A DNA stretch of 39,749 bases. Origin: an uncultured Steroidobacter sp. (GTDB taxonomy: Bacteria > Pseudomonadota > Gammaproteobacteria > Steroidobacterales > Steroidobacteraceae). The first letter of the stretch is position 1. Every line of letters starts with the position of its first letter. Shown here one piece after another: positions 10,106 to 18,810 of this stretch. A program made the translations under genes and the position numbers. The notes under the pieces were generated by a model. The model did not search any database, was not told the DNA's origin, and worked only from the letters and a program-made list of their open reading frames with translations. The stretch covers positions 1 to 39,749 of the forward strand of contig CAMLEO010000024.1 of assembly GCA_946478975.1 (NCBI GenBank), read 5' to 3'.

Positions 10106-10170
10106 TGGAACCTGCGGCCACGCATGGGATTGTGAAGGGACGACTGGCCAGGATTTAAGCACCGCTCACC

Positions 10171-12069
10171 ATGAATTCCGCGCTCTCCGATCTCGATCTG
10201 CACTTGTTCGGCGAGGGCAATCACCACCACATCCACCAGAAGCTCGGGGCGCACCTCGACGTTCGCGACGGAGTGGCGGGAATTCGCTTTGCCGTGTGGG
10301 CGCCGAACGCGCAGCGAGTCAGCGTGGTCGGCGACTTCAACCATTGGGACGGCCGTGCGCACCCGCTGGAGCGACGCGCGCACTCGGGAATCTGGGAAAC
10401 GTTCGTGCCCGATGCGCACGTCGGCTCCTGTTACAAATTCGAGATCATCGGCCCGCACGGCCAGCATTTGATGAAGGCCGACCCGTACGCATTTCAAATG
10501 CAGCTGCGGCCGAACAGCGCATCCATCGTCGCGGACATCGGCGGATACACGTGGGCCGACGACGATTGGGTCGCGAAGCGCCGCGCCTGGGATCCATTGC
10601 GCGCGCCGATTTCCATTTATGAATTGCACCCGGGCTCGTGGCGTCGCTCCTGGCATCGCAAGCCGGCATTTCTTACCTGGGACGAGCTCGCCGATCAGTT
10701 GATTCCGTACGTGGTCGAAATGGGCTACACGCACGTCGAGCTCGTCGGCGTTGCCGAGCATCCATTCGACGGTTCGTGGGGCTACCAGGTGCTGGGGCAT
10801 TTCGCGCCGACGGCGCGCCACGGCTCGCCGAAAGATTTCATGCGCTTCGTCGATCGCCTGCACCAGGCCGGCATCGGTGTGTTCATGGACTGGGTGCCGG
10901 CGCATTTTCCCCGTGACGGTCACGGCCTCGCCGAGTTCGACGGTACCGCTCTATACGAGCACGCCGATCCACAGCGAGGCGAGCACCAGGAGTGGGGCAC
11001 CAAGATCTTCAATTACGGCCGCCACGAGGTGCGTAATTTTCTGATCGCGAATGCGCTGTTCTGGATCGAGCAATATCACATCGACGGTCTGCGCGTGGAC
11101 GCGGTCGCCTCGATGATCTATCTCGACTACGCACGCAAGCACGGCGAGTGGACGCCGAATCAATACGGCGGCCGCGAGAACCTGGAAGCCATCGATTTCC
11201 TGAAGCAGCTGAACTGGACCGTCGGTCATTACTTTCCCGGCGTCGTCACCATGGCGGAGGAGTCGACTTCATTCGCCGGCGTGACGCGGCCCGTGCACCT
11301 GGGCGGCCTCGGGTTTCATTTCAAATGGAACATGGGCTGGATGAACGACACGTTGCGTTACATGGCGCTCGATCCGCTGCATCGGCGCCATCATCACAAC
11401 CTGATCACGTTCTCGTTCGTGTACGCGTTCTCGGAACATTTCATCCTGCCGCTGTCGCATGACGAGGTCGTGCACGGCAAACGTTCGCTGCTGGACAAGA
11501 TGCCGGGCGACGAATGGCGCAAGCTCGCCAATCATCGGCTGCTGCTGGGCTACATGATGATGCATCCGGGCAAGAAGCTGCTGTTCATGGGCGGCGAGTT
11601 CGGCCAGTGGCACGAGTGGCGCGACTACGAAGACCTGGCCTGGGGCGCGCTTCAGCATCCCCATCACCGGCAGCTGCAGTCCTGGTGTCGCGCGCTGAAT
11701 CGTTTGTATCGCGACTACCCGGAGCTGCACGGCAGCGACAACAGTTGGGAAGGTTTTCGCTGGCTCGAAGTCGACAACGCCAACGAAAGCGTGTTCGCGT
11801 TCGTACGGCAGCGCCTGCCGGGCGAGGGCGGCACGCACCTGCTGGTCATTTTCAACGCGACGCCGGTGCCTCGTGACAACTACACGTTCGGCGCGCCGGT
11901 GCCGGGCCGATATCGCAAGTTGCTGGACAGCGACGATGGGGCGTTCGGCGGTTCCGGATACTCCGGGCAAATGGAAGTGGAAGCCTATGGCGAAGGTTGG
12001 AGAGACTTTCCGGCGCGGCTCCAGCTCAATGTACCGCCGCTCTCGGTCACGATCTGGGCGCACGACTGA
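10171..12069 (+). CDS. glgB: 1,4-alpha-glucan branching enzyme
   Basis: A 632-residue GH13 branching enzyme that introduces alpha-1,6 branches. A CBM48 module (about residues 30-130, WAPNAQRVSVVGDFNHW) precedes the catalytic barrel. The catalytic triad is intact: nucleophile D310 (DGLRVDAV), acid/base E363 (MAEEST) and D431 (LSHDEVVHGK). The spacings of 53 and 121 residues match those between D405, E458 and D526 of E. coli GlgB. The shorter length compared with E. coli (728) reflects absence of the extra N-terminal N1 module, which is common. It starts 65 nt after glgP and probably shares its transcript. Confidence 0.97.
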   Translation: MNSALSDLDLHLFGEGNHHHIHQKLGAHLDVRDGVAGIRFAVWAPNAQRVSVVGDFNHWDGRAHPLERRAHSGIWETFVPDAHVGSCYKFEIIGPHGQHLMKADPYAFQMQLRPNSASIVADIGGYTWADDDWVAKRRAWDPLRAPISIYELHPGSWRRSWHRKPAFLTWDELADQLIPYVVEMGYTHVELVGVAEHPFDGSWGYQVLGHFAPTARHGSPKDFMRFVDRLHQAGIGVFMDWVPAHFPRDGHGLAEFDGTALYEHADPQRGEHQEWGTKIFNYGRHEVRNFLIANALFWIEQYHIDGLRVDAVASMIYLDYARKHGEWTPNQYGGRENLEAIDFLKQLNWTVGHYFPGVVTMAEESTSFAGVTRPVHLGGLGFHFKWNMGWMNDTLRYMALDPLHRRHHHNLITFSFVYAFSEHFILPLSHDEVVHGKRSLLDKMPGDEWRKLANHRLLLGYMMMHPGKKLLFMGGEFGQWHEWRDYEDLAWGALQHPHHRQLQSWCRALNRLYRDYPELHGSDNSWEGFRWLEVDNANESVFAFVRQRLPGEGGTHLLVIFNATPVPRDNYTFGAPVPGRYRKLLDSDDGAFGGSGYSGQMEVEAYGEGWRDFPARLQLNVPPLSVTIWAHD

Positions 12070-12160
12070 CGGCAAACGGGCTGCTTTCCTAAAGTCAATC
12101 AGGCGCCTTCGCCTTCTGCTACTTCTCAGGGCGCCCCCGGATCGGTCACCATTGCAGCGA

Positions 12161-14350
12161 ATGAACGCTCAACCTGCAGATTTCCATTCCGCCAGCCTGC
12201 AAGCTGGATCGCCCGCGCCGCTCGGTTCCACCTGGACCGGCGACGGCGTGAATTTCGCCGTGTACGCCGGCGGTGCAGCCAAAGTCGAGCTGTGTTTGTT
12301 CGACGAAAGCGGCGAGCGCGAGCTCACGCGTCTGGCGCTGCCCGAGCGCACCGAAAATGTGTGGCACGGATTTCTGCCCGCGCCGCATGGCGTGCCCGGC
12401 CTGGTTTACGGACTGCGCGTGCACGGTCCATACGATCCTTCGTATGGCTTGCGGCACAACCCAAACAAGTTGCTGCTCGATCCATACGCACGCGCGCTCG
12501 CGGGCAAGTTTCAATGGAATCCTGCGTTGTTCGGTCACATGCCCGATGCGCCGTCCGACGCACCGCCGGGCGTGCCCGAGCAGATCAACACTGCCGACAG
12601 CGCGCCTTATAACTACAAGGCCCGCGTGGTCGAAACGGGCGCTTTCGACTGGAGCGACGATCGGCCGCCGGCCGTGCCCTGGCGCGACACCATCATTTAT
12701 GAATTGCACGTCAAGGGATTCACCAAGCTGCATCCGGCCGTGCCGGAGCGCGAACGCGGCAAGTTCCTCGGGCTCGCGCATCCCGCGGTGGTGAATTATC
12801 TGAAGCAGCTGGGCATCACAGCGGTCGAACTGCTGCCGGTGCAAGCCTTCGTGCCCGAAGAATTCCTGGCCAAGCGCGGCCTGGTGAAGTACTGGGGCTA
12901 CAGCTCGCTCGCCTGGTTCGCGCCGCATCCGGAATATGCCATCGACGATCCGGTTGCCGAATTCCGCACCATGGTGAAGGCGCTGCACGCCGCCGGCATC
13001 GAGGTGATCCTCGACGTTGTTTTCAATCACACCGTGGAAGGCAACGAGAAGGGGCCGACGCTCAGCCTGCGCGGCCTGGACAACGCTTCCTACTATCGTC
13101 TCGACAGCACCAATTTGAGTCGCTACGCCGACCGCACCGGCACCGGCAACACGATTTCGATCGGCCACGCGGCGGCACGCAACCTGGTGATCGATTGCAT
13201 GCGCTATTGGGTCGAGGAGATGCACGTCGACGGCTTTCGCTTCGATCTCGCCGCCGTGCTCGGTCGTGACAACACGCCGTTCCGCACCGACGCCGCATTC
13301 TTCAAAGCCGTCGCGGCTGAGCCGTCGTTGCGCTATGTGAAGCTGATCGCCGAGCCGTGGGATGTGGGCGCCGATGGTTATCAGCTCAGCCACTTTCCGT
13401 CGGGCTGGTCGGAATGGAACGATTTGTATCGCGACTCCATTCGCGGCTTCTGGCGCGGCAATCCCGGCATTCTCGGCAACTTCGCCGAGCGCTTCGCCGG
13501 CTCCAGCGATTTGTTTCGTGCCACCGGTCGCCGTCCGACCGCCAGCATCAATTACGTCGCCTGTCACGATGGCTTCACCGCGTTCGATACGACGGCGTAC
13601 GACGACAAACACAACGAAGCGAATCTCGAAGACAACCACGACGGTCACAATCACAACCTGAGCTGGAACTGCGGCGTCGAAGGCGAGACCGAAGATTCCA
13701 ACGTCGTCGAGCTGCGCGAGCGGCAGATTCGCAACCTGCTCGCAACGTTGCTGTTGTCGCAAGGCGTGCCGATGCTGCTCGCCGGCGACGAGTTCGGGCG
13801 TACGCAACGCGGTAATAACAATGCGTACTGCCAGGACAATGAAATCAGCTGGGTGAATTGGGAGCTCGCCGAACGGCGCAGCTGGTTGACGCAGTTCGTC
13901 CGGCAACTACTCACATTGCGCAAGCACGCGGCGGGCCTGCGGCGAGATACATTCCTGAAGGGCGCGCGCCAGGTCGATCGCGAGCACAAGGACATCAGCT
14001 GGCGTCATCCGCTCGGCCACGAACTAACGGCAGCGGATTGGCACGACGCGAACGCGCGTGCCATCGGCGTGCTGATCGGCCACGCTTTCACCGATCCGTA
14101 TGGAACACCGAACGGCCATCTGCTGTTTCTGTGCAATGCCGGCGACCAACCAGTGGATTTCCGTTTGCCCGCGCCCAAAACAGGCGTCGTGTGGCGGCTC
14201 GTGTTCGACACCGCGCGCTGGCGCACGAGCGACCTGGGCAATCAACTGGCGGCCGGCGATAACTGCGTCGTGGCTCCGCACTCCTGTGTGTTACTTGCGG
14301 ACGGCGACGCTCCCGTCAGCGTACGCAGCGGTTTCTCACTGAAGTCGTGA
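12161..14350 (+). CDS. glgX: Glycogen debranching enzyme (isoamylase type)
   Basis: A 729-residue GH13 debranching enzyme that hydrolyses alpha-1,6 branches left after phosphorylase action. The N-terminal CBM48-like domain begins near PAPLGSTWTGDGVNFAVY. Catalytic residues are the nucleophile D362 (DGFRFDLA), E398 (IAEPWDVG) and D470 (ACHDGFT). The open frame continues upstream to 11873 inside glgB, but that part is out-of-frame glgB sequence; the ATG at 12161 (MNAQPADF) fits the family start. No clear Shine-Dalgarno sequence is visible. The stop codon lies 2 nt before the inverted-repeat element at 14353, so any transcript continuing to malQ must read through that structured DNA. Confidence 0.96.
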   Translation: MNAQPADFHSASLQAGSPAPLGSTWTGDGVNFAVYAGGAAKVELCLFDESGERELTRLALPERTENVWHGFLPAPHGVPGLVYGLRVHGPYDPSYGLRHNPNKLLLDPYARALAGKFQWNPALFGHMPDAPSDAPPGVPEQINTADSAPYNYKARVVETGAFDWSDDRPPAVPWRDTIIYELHVKGFTKLHPAVPERERGKFLGLAHPAVVNYLKQLGITAVELLPVQAFVPEEFLAKRGLVKYWGYSSLAWFAPHPEYAIDDPVAEFRTMVKALHAAGIEVILDVVFNHTVEGNEKGPTLSLRGLDNASYYRLDSTNLSRYADRTGTGNTISIGHAAARNLVIDCMRYWVEEMHVDGFRFDLAAVLGRDNTPFRTDAAFFKAVAAEPSLRYVKLIAEPWDVGADGYQLSHFPSGWSEWNDLYRDSIRGFWRGNPGILGNFAERFAGSSDLFRATGRRPTASINYVACHDGFTAFDTTAYDDKHNEANLEDNHDGHNHNLSWNCGVEGETEDSNVVELRERQIRNLLATLLLSQGVPMLLAGDEFGRTQRGNNNAYCQDNEISWVNWELAERRSWLTQFVRQLLTLRKHAAGLRRDTFLKGARQVDREHKDISWRHPLGHELTAADWHDANARAIGVLIGHAFTDPYGTPNGHLLFLCNAGDQPVDFRLPAPKTGVVWRLVFDTARWRTSDLGNQLAAGDNCVVAPHSCVLLADGDAPVSVRSGFSLKS

Positions 14351-14352
14351 CA

Positions 14353-14384
14353 AGGGCCTACCAACACTCATTTTCATGAACTGC
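14353..14384 (+). repeat. Left terminal inverted repeat of the glgX-malQ element
   Basis: A 32-nt arm starting AGGGCCTACCAACAC and ending near CATGAACTGC. It pairs with 14626-14657 apart from two mismatches. It starts 2 nt after the glgX stop codon. Confidence 0.85.
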
Positions 14385-14625
14385 GTTGCGTCTCCAATCG
14401 CCTGCAGCAAGGCACAAAGCGCAGCCCTTATGTCGATAAGGGCAAGCTTTGTAACGCAGCGGCGGGCCCATGTCTTACATGAGAACAGGGAGGCGCAACC
14501 CATCTTATGAATAAATATCCCTTAATGGGACGAGCTATTGCGGTTCAGGCCGTCGTTGCTCCTCCCTTGAGTACAGAGAGTACACGGCGGTCGTCGCGTC
14601 TTGTCCTGAACCGCAATAGCTCGTG

Positions 14626-14657
14626 GCAGCTCATGAAAATGTGTGTTGGTAGGCCCT
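14626..14657 (-). repeat. Right terminal inverted repeat of the glgX-malQ element
   Basis: The complement of the left arm, ending GTTGGTAGGCCCT one base before the malQ ATG. The arm therefore supplies the immediate leader and ribosome-binding region of malQ. Confidence 0.85.
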
Positions 14658-14658
14658 G

Positions 14659-16851
14659 ATGGACAACCCGATCCGCCAACTCGCGCAGTTGCACGGAATC
14701 GCCGATTCCTATTTCGATTGGCGGGGCAAGCCCAAGCAGGTTTCACTGGAATCGCAGTCGGCGATTCTCGCGGCGCTCGGTGTCGACGCCGTCAGCGCTG
14801 ACGCCGCTGAAAAAGCCATTCATGAACACGAAGCCCGTCGCTGGACGGGTTTCTTGCCGCCGGTCGCCGTATTCACCGCCGGCAAGCCGATGTCGCTGCC
14901 CATCGCTGTACCCATCGAGCTGCAAGCGCATTCGGTGGAATGGAGCGTGAAGCTCGAAAGCGGCGATCCACGCTCCGGCACCTCCAAGCTCGCGACACTG
15001 AAGCAGCTCGAAGCAGGCGAGATCGACGATCGTTCGTATCGTCGCTGCGAGCTGCCGTTACCTGATCTTCCGCTGGGTTATCACACTGCGTCCATCGCGC
15101 TCGACACCGGGTTGCAGGGCACGTTGCGGATCATCGTTACGCCCGAGCAATGTTTCGAAGCGCCTGCGATCGTCGCCGGCAAACGTTTGTGGGGCGTCGC
15201 CGTGCAGCTGTACTCGCTGCGCTCCGAGGACAACTGGGGTGTCGGTGACTTCCGCGATCTGCGCAAACTGATTGGTCACGTCGCGCCGAAGGGCTGCGGC
15301 ATCATCGGTTTGAATCCTCTGCACGCTTTGATGCCGGCGAATCCGGCGCACATCAGTCCGTACAGCCCCTCGAATCGCCAGTTCCTGAATGTGCTGTATA
15401 TCAGCGTCGAAGACGTGCCCGACTTTGCCGAGTGCGAGCCGGCGAGCAAACGCGTCAGCGACCCGGATTTCCAGGCGATTCTGAAAGAGCTGCGCGCGAC
15501 CCGAAACGTCGATTACGTACGCGTCGCGGCGGCGAAGTTCGAAATCCTCTCGCTGCTGTACGCGAACTTTCGCGCCAAACATCTCGCCGACCACTCGCCG
15601 CGAGCGGCCGCGTTCCGGCAGTTTCAAGAGATCCAGGGCGAGCCGTTGCGATTGCACGCGATCTACGACGCGCTGGACGGACACTTCCGGCTGCAAGGCC
15701 CGCAATACTGGGGCTGGCCGAGCTGGCCGGAGGAATATCGCGATCCAACGTCATCGGCGGTCCAGCGTTTCTCGCGCGAGCGCGCCGAAGATGTTGAATA
15801 TTTCCAATACCTGCAGTGGCTCGCCGCCGAACAACTCGCCGCGGCACAGAGCGCCGCCCGGCATGCGGGCATGGCCATCGGTTTGTATGGTGACGTCGCC
15901 GTCGGTGCGAATCCCGCGGGCTCGGAAACCTGGTCGAATCGTCACTTATATCTGCAGGGCGCGTCGGTCGGCGCGCCGCCGGATGCGTTGGCGCTGAAAG
16001 GTCAGGATTGGGGCATTCCGCCGCAGGATCCAAACGAGCTGCGCACGCAGCAGTACGAGCCTTTCATCGGCCTGGTCCGCAACATGATGCGGTACGTGGC
16101 GGCGCTGCGCTTCGATCACGTGATGACGTTGTATCGATTGTGGTGGGTGCCGCGCGGCCTGTTATCCAAGGACGGCACGTATGTGCATTATCCGCTGCAG
16201 GATTTGATTGCGATCCTGGCACTGGAAAGCCAGCGTCATCACTGCATCGTCATCGGCGAGGATCTCGGCACCGTGCCCGAGGCGATGACCGAAGCGATGG
16301 AACATTACCGCGCTTATCACTACAAAGTGCTGATGTTCGAACAAGTCGCGGATGGCACGTTCAAACCGCCGAACGCTTACATCCCGAGCTCCATGGCCGT
16401 CGTGACCACGCACGATCTGCCGACGTTGCGCGGCTGGTGGGAAGAGCAAGACGTCGCTTTGCGCAGCAAGCTCGATTTGTATCCTAGCGACGAGCTGCGG
16501 TTGCAAGCGCACGAAGCGCGTGTGCGCGATCGCGTTTGTTTGTTGAGAGCACTGGTTGCCGCAGGATTGTGGCGCTGGCACGAAGGCGAACCGTTGCCGC
16601 CCTATTCGGCGGCACTGTCGCGAGCGGTGCATGCGTTCATCGGGCTCTCCACCGCGAACATTGCGCTGATACAAATCGAAGACCTGGTCGGCATGATCGA
16701 TCCGGTCAATGTGCCCGGCACCGACACCGAGCACGCGAACTGGCAGCGCAAAGTCACCGCGACACTTTCTGACATATTCTCCAACAACGACACCAACGAT
16801 ATTCTCACCGCCATGGATGCGGCTCGCCGCGGGATCAATCCGAACGCCTAG
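14659..16851 (+). CDS. malQ: 4-alpha-glucanotransferase (amylomaltase)
   Basis: A 730-residue GH77 enzyme that transfers alpha-1,4-glucan segments between maltodextrins, recycling the short chains left by phosphorylase and debranching enzyme. Catalytic residues are the nucleophile D486 (LRFDHVM), acid/base E534 (GEDLGTVPEAM) and D586 (THDLPTLRGWW). The long N-terminal part (about 1-170) fits the larger proteobacterial MalQ class. MDNPIRQLAQLHGI is typical of the family N-terminus, so the ATG at 14659 is probably right even though only a weak TAGG lies upstream. That upstream sequence is the terminal repeat of the preceding element, so the natural leader seems to have been replaced or formed by it. 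Confidence 0.96.
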   Translation: MDNPIRQLAQLHGIADSYFDWRGKPKQVSLESQSAILAALGVDAVSADAAEKAIHEHEARRWTGFLPPVAVFTAGKPMSLPIAVPIELQAHSVEWSVKLESGDPRSGTSKLATLKQLEAGEIDDRSYRRCELPLPDLPLGYHTASIALDTGLQGTLRIIVTPEQCFEAPAIVAGKRLWGVAVQLYSLRSEDNWGVGDFRDLRKLIGHVAPKGCGIIGLNPLHALMPANPAHISPYSPSNRQFLNVLYISVEDVPDFAECEPASKRVSDPDFQAILKELRATRNVDYVRVAAAKFEILSLLYANFRAKHLADHSPRAAAFRQFQEIQGEPLRLHAIYDALDGHFRLQGPQYWGWPSWPEEYRDPTSSAVQRFSRERAEDVEYFQYLQWLAAEQLAAAQSAARHAGMAIGLYGDVAVGANPAGSETWSNRHLYLQGASVGAPPDALALKGQDWGIPPQDPNELRTQQYEPFIGLVRNMMRYVAALRFDHVMTLYRLWWVPRGLLSKDGTYVHYPLQDLIAILALESQRHHCIVIGEDLGTVPEAMTEAMEHYRAYHYKVLMFEQVADGTFKPPNAYIPSSMAVVTTHDLPTLRGWWEEQDVALRSKLDLYPSDELRLQAHEARVRDRVCLLRALVAAGLWRWHEGEPLPPYSAALSRAVHAFIGLSTANIALIQIEDLVGMIDPVNVPGTDTEHANWQRKVTATLSDIFSNNDTNDILTAMDAARRGINPNA

Positions 16852-16874
16852 GCAATCTCTCAGTAGGAGCAGGT

Positions 16875-17255
16875 ATGCACCGGAGTCGTCTGGCTGGTTT
16901 CATCATCGACTGCAACACCGGCGACCTGGAGCGTGCTGCACAGTTCTGGAGCGCTGCGCTCGGTTACGAGTTGAAACCCAAGAGCGAAGAACTCAGCCCG
17001 CTGTATCGCTGCATGCTCACCGATGAGCTGGGTCTGCACGTCGAGGTGCAGCAGGTGAAGCACGACAGCCGGGTTCACCTGGATATCGAAACCGACGACA
17101 TCGAGGCCGAAGCGCAGCGCCTGGAAGCGCTCGGTGCCAAGCGGATCGACAGAGTACATACCTGGATTGTCATGGAAGCGCCTACAGGGCAAAGATTCTG
17201 TATAGTCCGGCCACAAAACAAACAGTTCGCACAGCAAGCGAACGTCTGGAAATAA
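16875..17255 (+). CDS. VOC-fold (glyoxalase/bleomycin resistance-like) protein
   Basis: A 126-residue protein of the vicinal oxygen chelate superfamily, with the usual paired beta-alpha-beta modules. Recognisable parts are an N-terminal FIIDCNTGDLERAAQFWSAALGY segment, HLDIETDDIEAEAQRLEALGA in the middle and GQRFCIVRPQ at the C-terminus. The last is typical of the small, single-domain glyoxalase-like group. The substrate cannot be told. A good Shine-Dalgarno sequence (AGGAGCAGGT) precedes the ATG, which lies 23 nt after the malQ stop. Co-transcription with malQ is likely from the spacing, but a functional link is not evident. Confidence 0.85.
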   Translation: MHRSRLAGFIIDCNTGDLERAAQFWSAALGYELKPKSEELSPLYRCMLTDELGLHVEVQQVKHDSRVHLDIETDDIEAEAQRLEALGAKRIDRVHTWIVMEAPTGQRFCIVRPQNKQFAQQANVWK

Positions 17256-17371
17256 CAAAGCAACTCAGAAACATGCAGCGGATATCGGTGGTTCTACCTG
17301 TGTCGGTGGATCCATCGCGCGGTGTCGTGCGTTAGACCGCGAGCGCGAAGGAACACCGCTGGGAGGAAACA

Positions 17372-17551
17372 ATGCTTTTCAGAACAAAAGTCGATGCGAT
17401 GCCGGTGCGTCCGCGAGTCACTCCGGACCCCGAGCGTGCCGCCGAGCTGCAACGACGCATCGAAGCGCTTCAATATCGCCCGGAAATCGGTTTTCACCGG
17501 GATCGTCTTCAGATGAAGGCAGGTCGACCAGTGCTGCGTTTGGTTAAATAG
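17372..17551 (+). CDS. Small basic protein of unknown function (59 aa)
   Basis: A 59-codon frame starting MLFRTKVDAMPVRP and ending LRLVK. It is preceded by one of the strongest ribosome-binding sites in the window (GGGAGGAAAC directly before the ATG). It is rich in Arg and has a predicted helix around PERAAELQRRIEAL, with no signal peptide or membrane segment. I do not recognise a family. A perfect 9-bp hairpin follows 37 nt downstream. The strong Shine-Dalgarno sequence and the downstream hairpin support a real gene; a chance frame cannot be excluded. It lies 116 nt after the VOC gene and converges with the cytochrome gene. Confidence 0.55.
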   Translation: MLFRTKVDAMPVRPRVTPDPERAAELQRRIEALQYRPEIGFHRDRLQMKAGRPVLRLVK

Positions 17552-17588
17552 CCAGCCTGCCTGCCGGGGGTGAGCGTGGATGTCTTTT

Positions 17589-17611
17589 CGAGGCGACTTA
17601 ACGTCGCCTCG
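17589..17611. terminator. Hairpin between convergent genes
   Basis: CGAGGCGAC-TTAAC-GTCGCCTCG is a perfect 9-bp stem with a 5-nt loop between the small protein (plus) and the cytochrome b561 gene (minus). Neither side has a U-rich tail on its transcript, so it is not a textbook intrinsic terminator. It may act as a bidirectional transcription barrier or 3'-end stabiliser. Confidence 0.4.
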
Positions 17612-17692
17612 AACCACGCGAACGCCGGTACACGGATGTAACGGCTGGCCGAGGCTCCAGGGATGGCTGCTTGAGAAGGTGATAAATACAAA

Positions 17693-18340
17693 TCAACTTG
17701 CGATCCACCACACTACACCGGCGGCAAGAGCCAAGCCGGGAATCACCCGCCACGCAGGCACCGGCGTCATCGCAGTCATCTTCGCCGCACGGCGCTTGCC
17801 GGTCAGCATCGCGACGATCAGGTTGTCCCGCTTCGCGAACAAATAAAACAAAATCGCCGCGATGTGGAGCGCGACCAGCCCCAGGATCAGGTTGAAAACC
17901 GTCTCGTGAATTTCGGCCAGCGTGCGGCTGGTCTCGAAGCTCACCAGGTGCGACAGCGGCCCCGATTCCAGGCCGTCGACGTCGCTTACAAACAAGCCGA
18001 TCACAACCTGCGTGAGCATCAGCGTAAGCATCGCAGCGACGCTCCAGCCGCCGAGCGGATTGTGGCCGGCATCGCGATGTTCGCGAGTGCCGCGCACATA
18101 GGAAACGACTCCGCCGATCCCGCGCACGAAGCTCGAAAAACGCGCGCTCGAGCTGCCGAAGAAGCCCCAGTAAATCCTGAAGACCAGCAGGCCCAACAGC
18201 GCGTAGCCGCTGTAACGATGCCAGTCCATCTCTCGCTGTTCCGCGCTCCACCAGGAGAACGCCAGGCAGCAGACAAACAACCAATGGGTCAGCCGCACCG
18301 GCCAGTCCCACACGCGAATTTCAGCGGCAGCAGAGCTCAT
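17693..18340 (-). CDS. Cytochrome b561-type membrane protein
   Basis: A 215-residue integral membrane di-haem cytochrome b of the bacterial b561/hydrogenase-cytochrome group. Helices are visible at about 15-32, 43-60, 100-120 and 148-168. Candidate haem ligands are H19 (LTHWLF), H41 (DWHRYSGY), H145 (EIHETVFN) and H159 (ALHIAAILFY). The GHNPLGGWS motif (92-100) is typical of the family. It probably shuttles electrons between quinols and a periplasmic partner, which is not encoded nearby. The reading frame opens with GTG at 18343 directly followed by ATG at 18340; I prefer the ATG. It begins 4 nt downstream of the remnant MATE gene, suggesting both were once one transcript. Confidence 0.88.
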   Translation of the reverse strand: MSSAAAEIRVWDWPVRLTHWLFVCCLAFSWWSAEQREMDWHRYSGYALLGLLVFRIYWGFFGSSSARFSSFVRGIGGVVSYVRGTREHRDAGHNPLGGWSVAAMLTLMLTQVVIGLFVSDVDGLESGPLSHLVSFETSRTLAEIHETVFNLILGLVALHIAAILFYLFAKRDNLIVAMLTGKRRAAKMTAMTPVPAWRVIPGLALAAGVVWWIAS

Positions 18341-18344
18341 CACG

Positions 18345-18810
18345 TCAGCGTAACCTGATCCTTTCCCACGCAGGCGAGCGCCAGCGAAGCAGCAGCACCA
18401 GCGAATTCATCACGATGTAGGTGAGCGCCGCGACCCAGCCGCCGATCGCGCCCCAGCCTTTGCCCGGTTCGAACGACAGCATGTGTGGCTGCCAGAACTG
18501 TACCGAAAGATCCTGAACTTCAGGTGCGAGAGCAAACGGCCGCAGTAAATTGTCGCCGTTGAACGCGATGATGAAAAACACCGGCGCGCACATCAGTGCC
18601 GCCCAGATGGAAAGCCAACCGGCCTGCGCTGCGCGTTTGTAACGTCGGCCGCCGAATGCTTGCGCAACCAATGTTTGTCCAGCGAGCCCGACGCCGCCGA
18701 ACAGCGCAATGCTGGCAATCACCGGCCAGTGAATCGCGGCGCTGCGTTGGAAACAATCGCGGAATCCGTGAGCCCGGCAAGCGCGAAAAAAGAAGCGCAG
18801 GGTACCGCAA
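18345..18810 (-). pseudogene. Remnant MATE-family efflux transporter (internal deletion, 5' end lost)
   Basis: The minus-strand frame 18722-18345 codes for 125 residues. The first ~70 (ASIALFGGVGLAGQTLVAQAFG onward) match the early part of a MATE transporter. At about SVQFWQPHML the sequence jumps to what looks like the natural C-terminus of the same family (FEPGKGW, GAIGGWVAAL, LLRWRSPAWERIR). Full-length relatives are about 450 residues, so more than half of the protein, including most helices, is missing in frame. No credible start lies upstream: 18723-18810 gives no MATE-like sequence in the same frame. This is inferred from memory of the family; an alignment would settle the junction. 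It is unlikely to transport anything. Confidence 0.7.

Larger units (their letters stand above)
14353..14657. mobile_element. MITE-like element with nested inverted repeats
   Basis: A 305-bp non-coding element fills the whole gap between glgX and malQ. Its ends are 32-nt imperfect inverted repeats (14353-14384 and 14626-14657; 30 of 32 positions pair) beginning AGGGCCTACCAACAC. Inside is a perfect 19-bp inverted repeat, 14532-14550 with 14603-14621. The left half holds a further cruciform: CTGCGTT/AACGCAG, ACAAAGC/GCTTTGT and CCCTTAT-GTCG-ATAAGGG. No transposase frame is present. I could not define a target-site duplication. It resembles a non-autonomous transposable element or a large dispersed repeat, but I cannot name its family from sequence alone. 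Confidence 0.7.

Noticed and set aside
11873..12160. N-terminal extension of glgX inside glgB
   Set aside because: The extra residues are out-of-frame glgB sequence, and the family N-terminus begins at the ATG at 12161.
12146..13906. A 586-residue minus-strand frame opposite glgX
   Set aside because: No family resemblance; it is antisense to conserved GH13 motifs.
14353..14657. A complete insertion sequence between glgX and malQ
   Set aside because: No transposase coding sequence fits in 305 bp and no target-site duplication could be defined.
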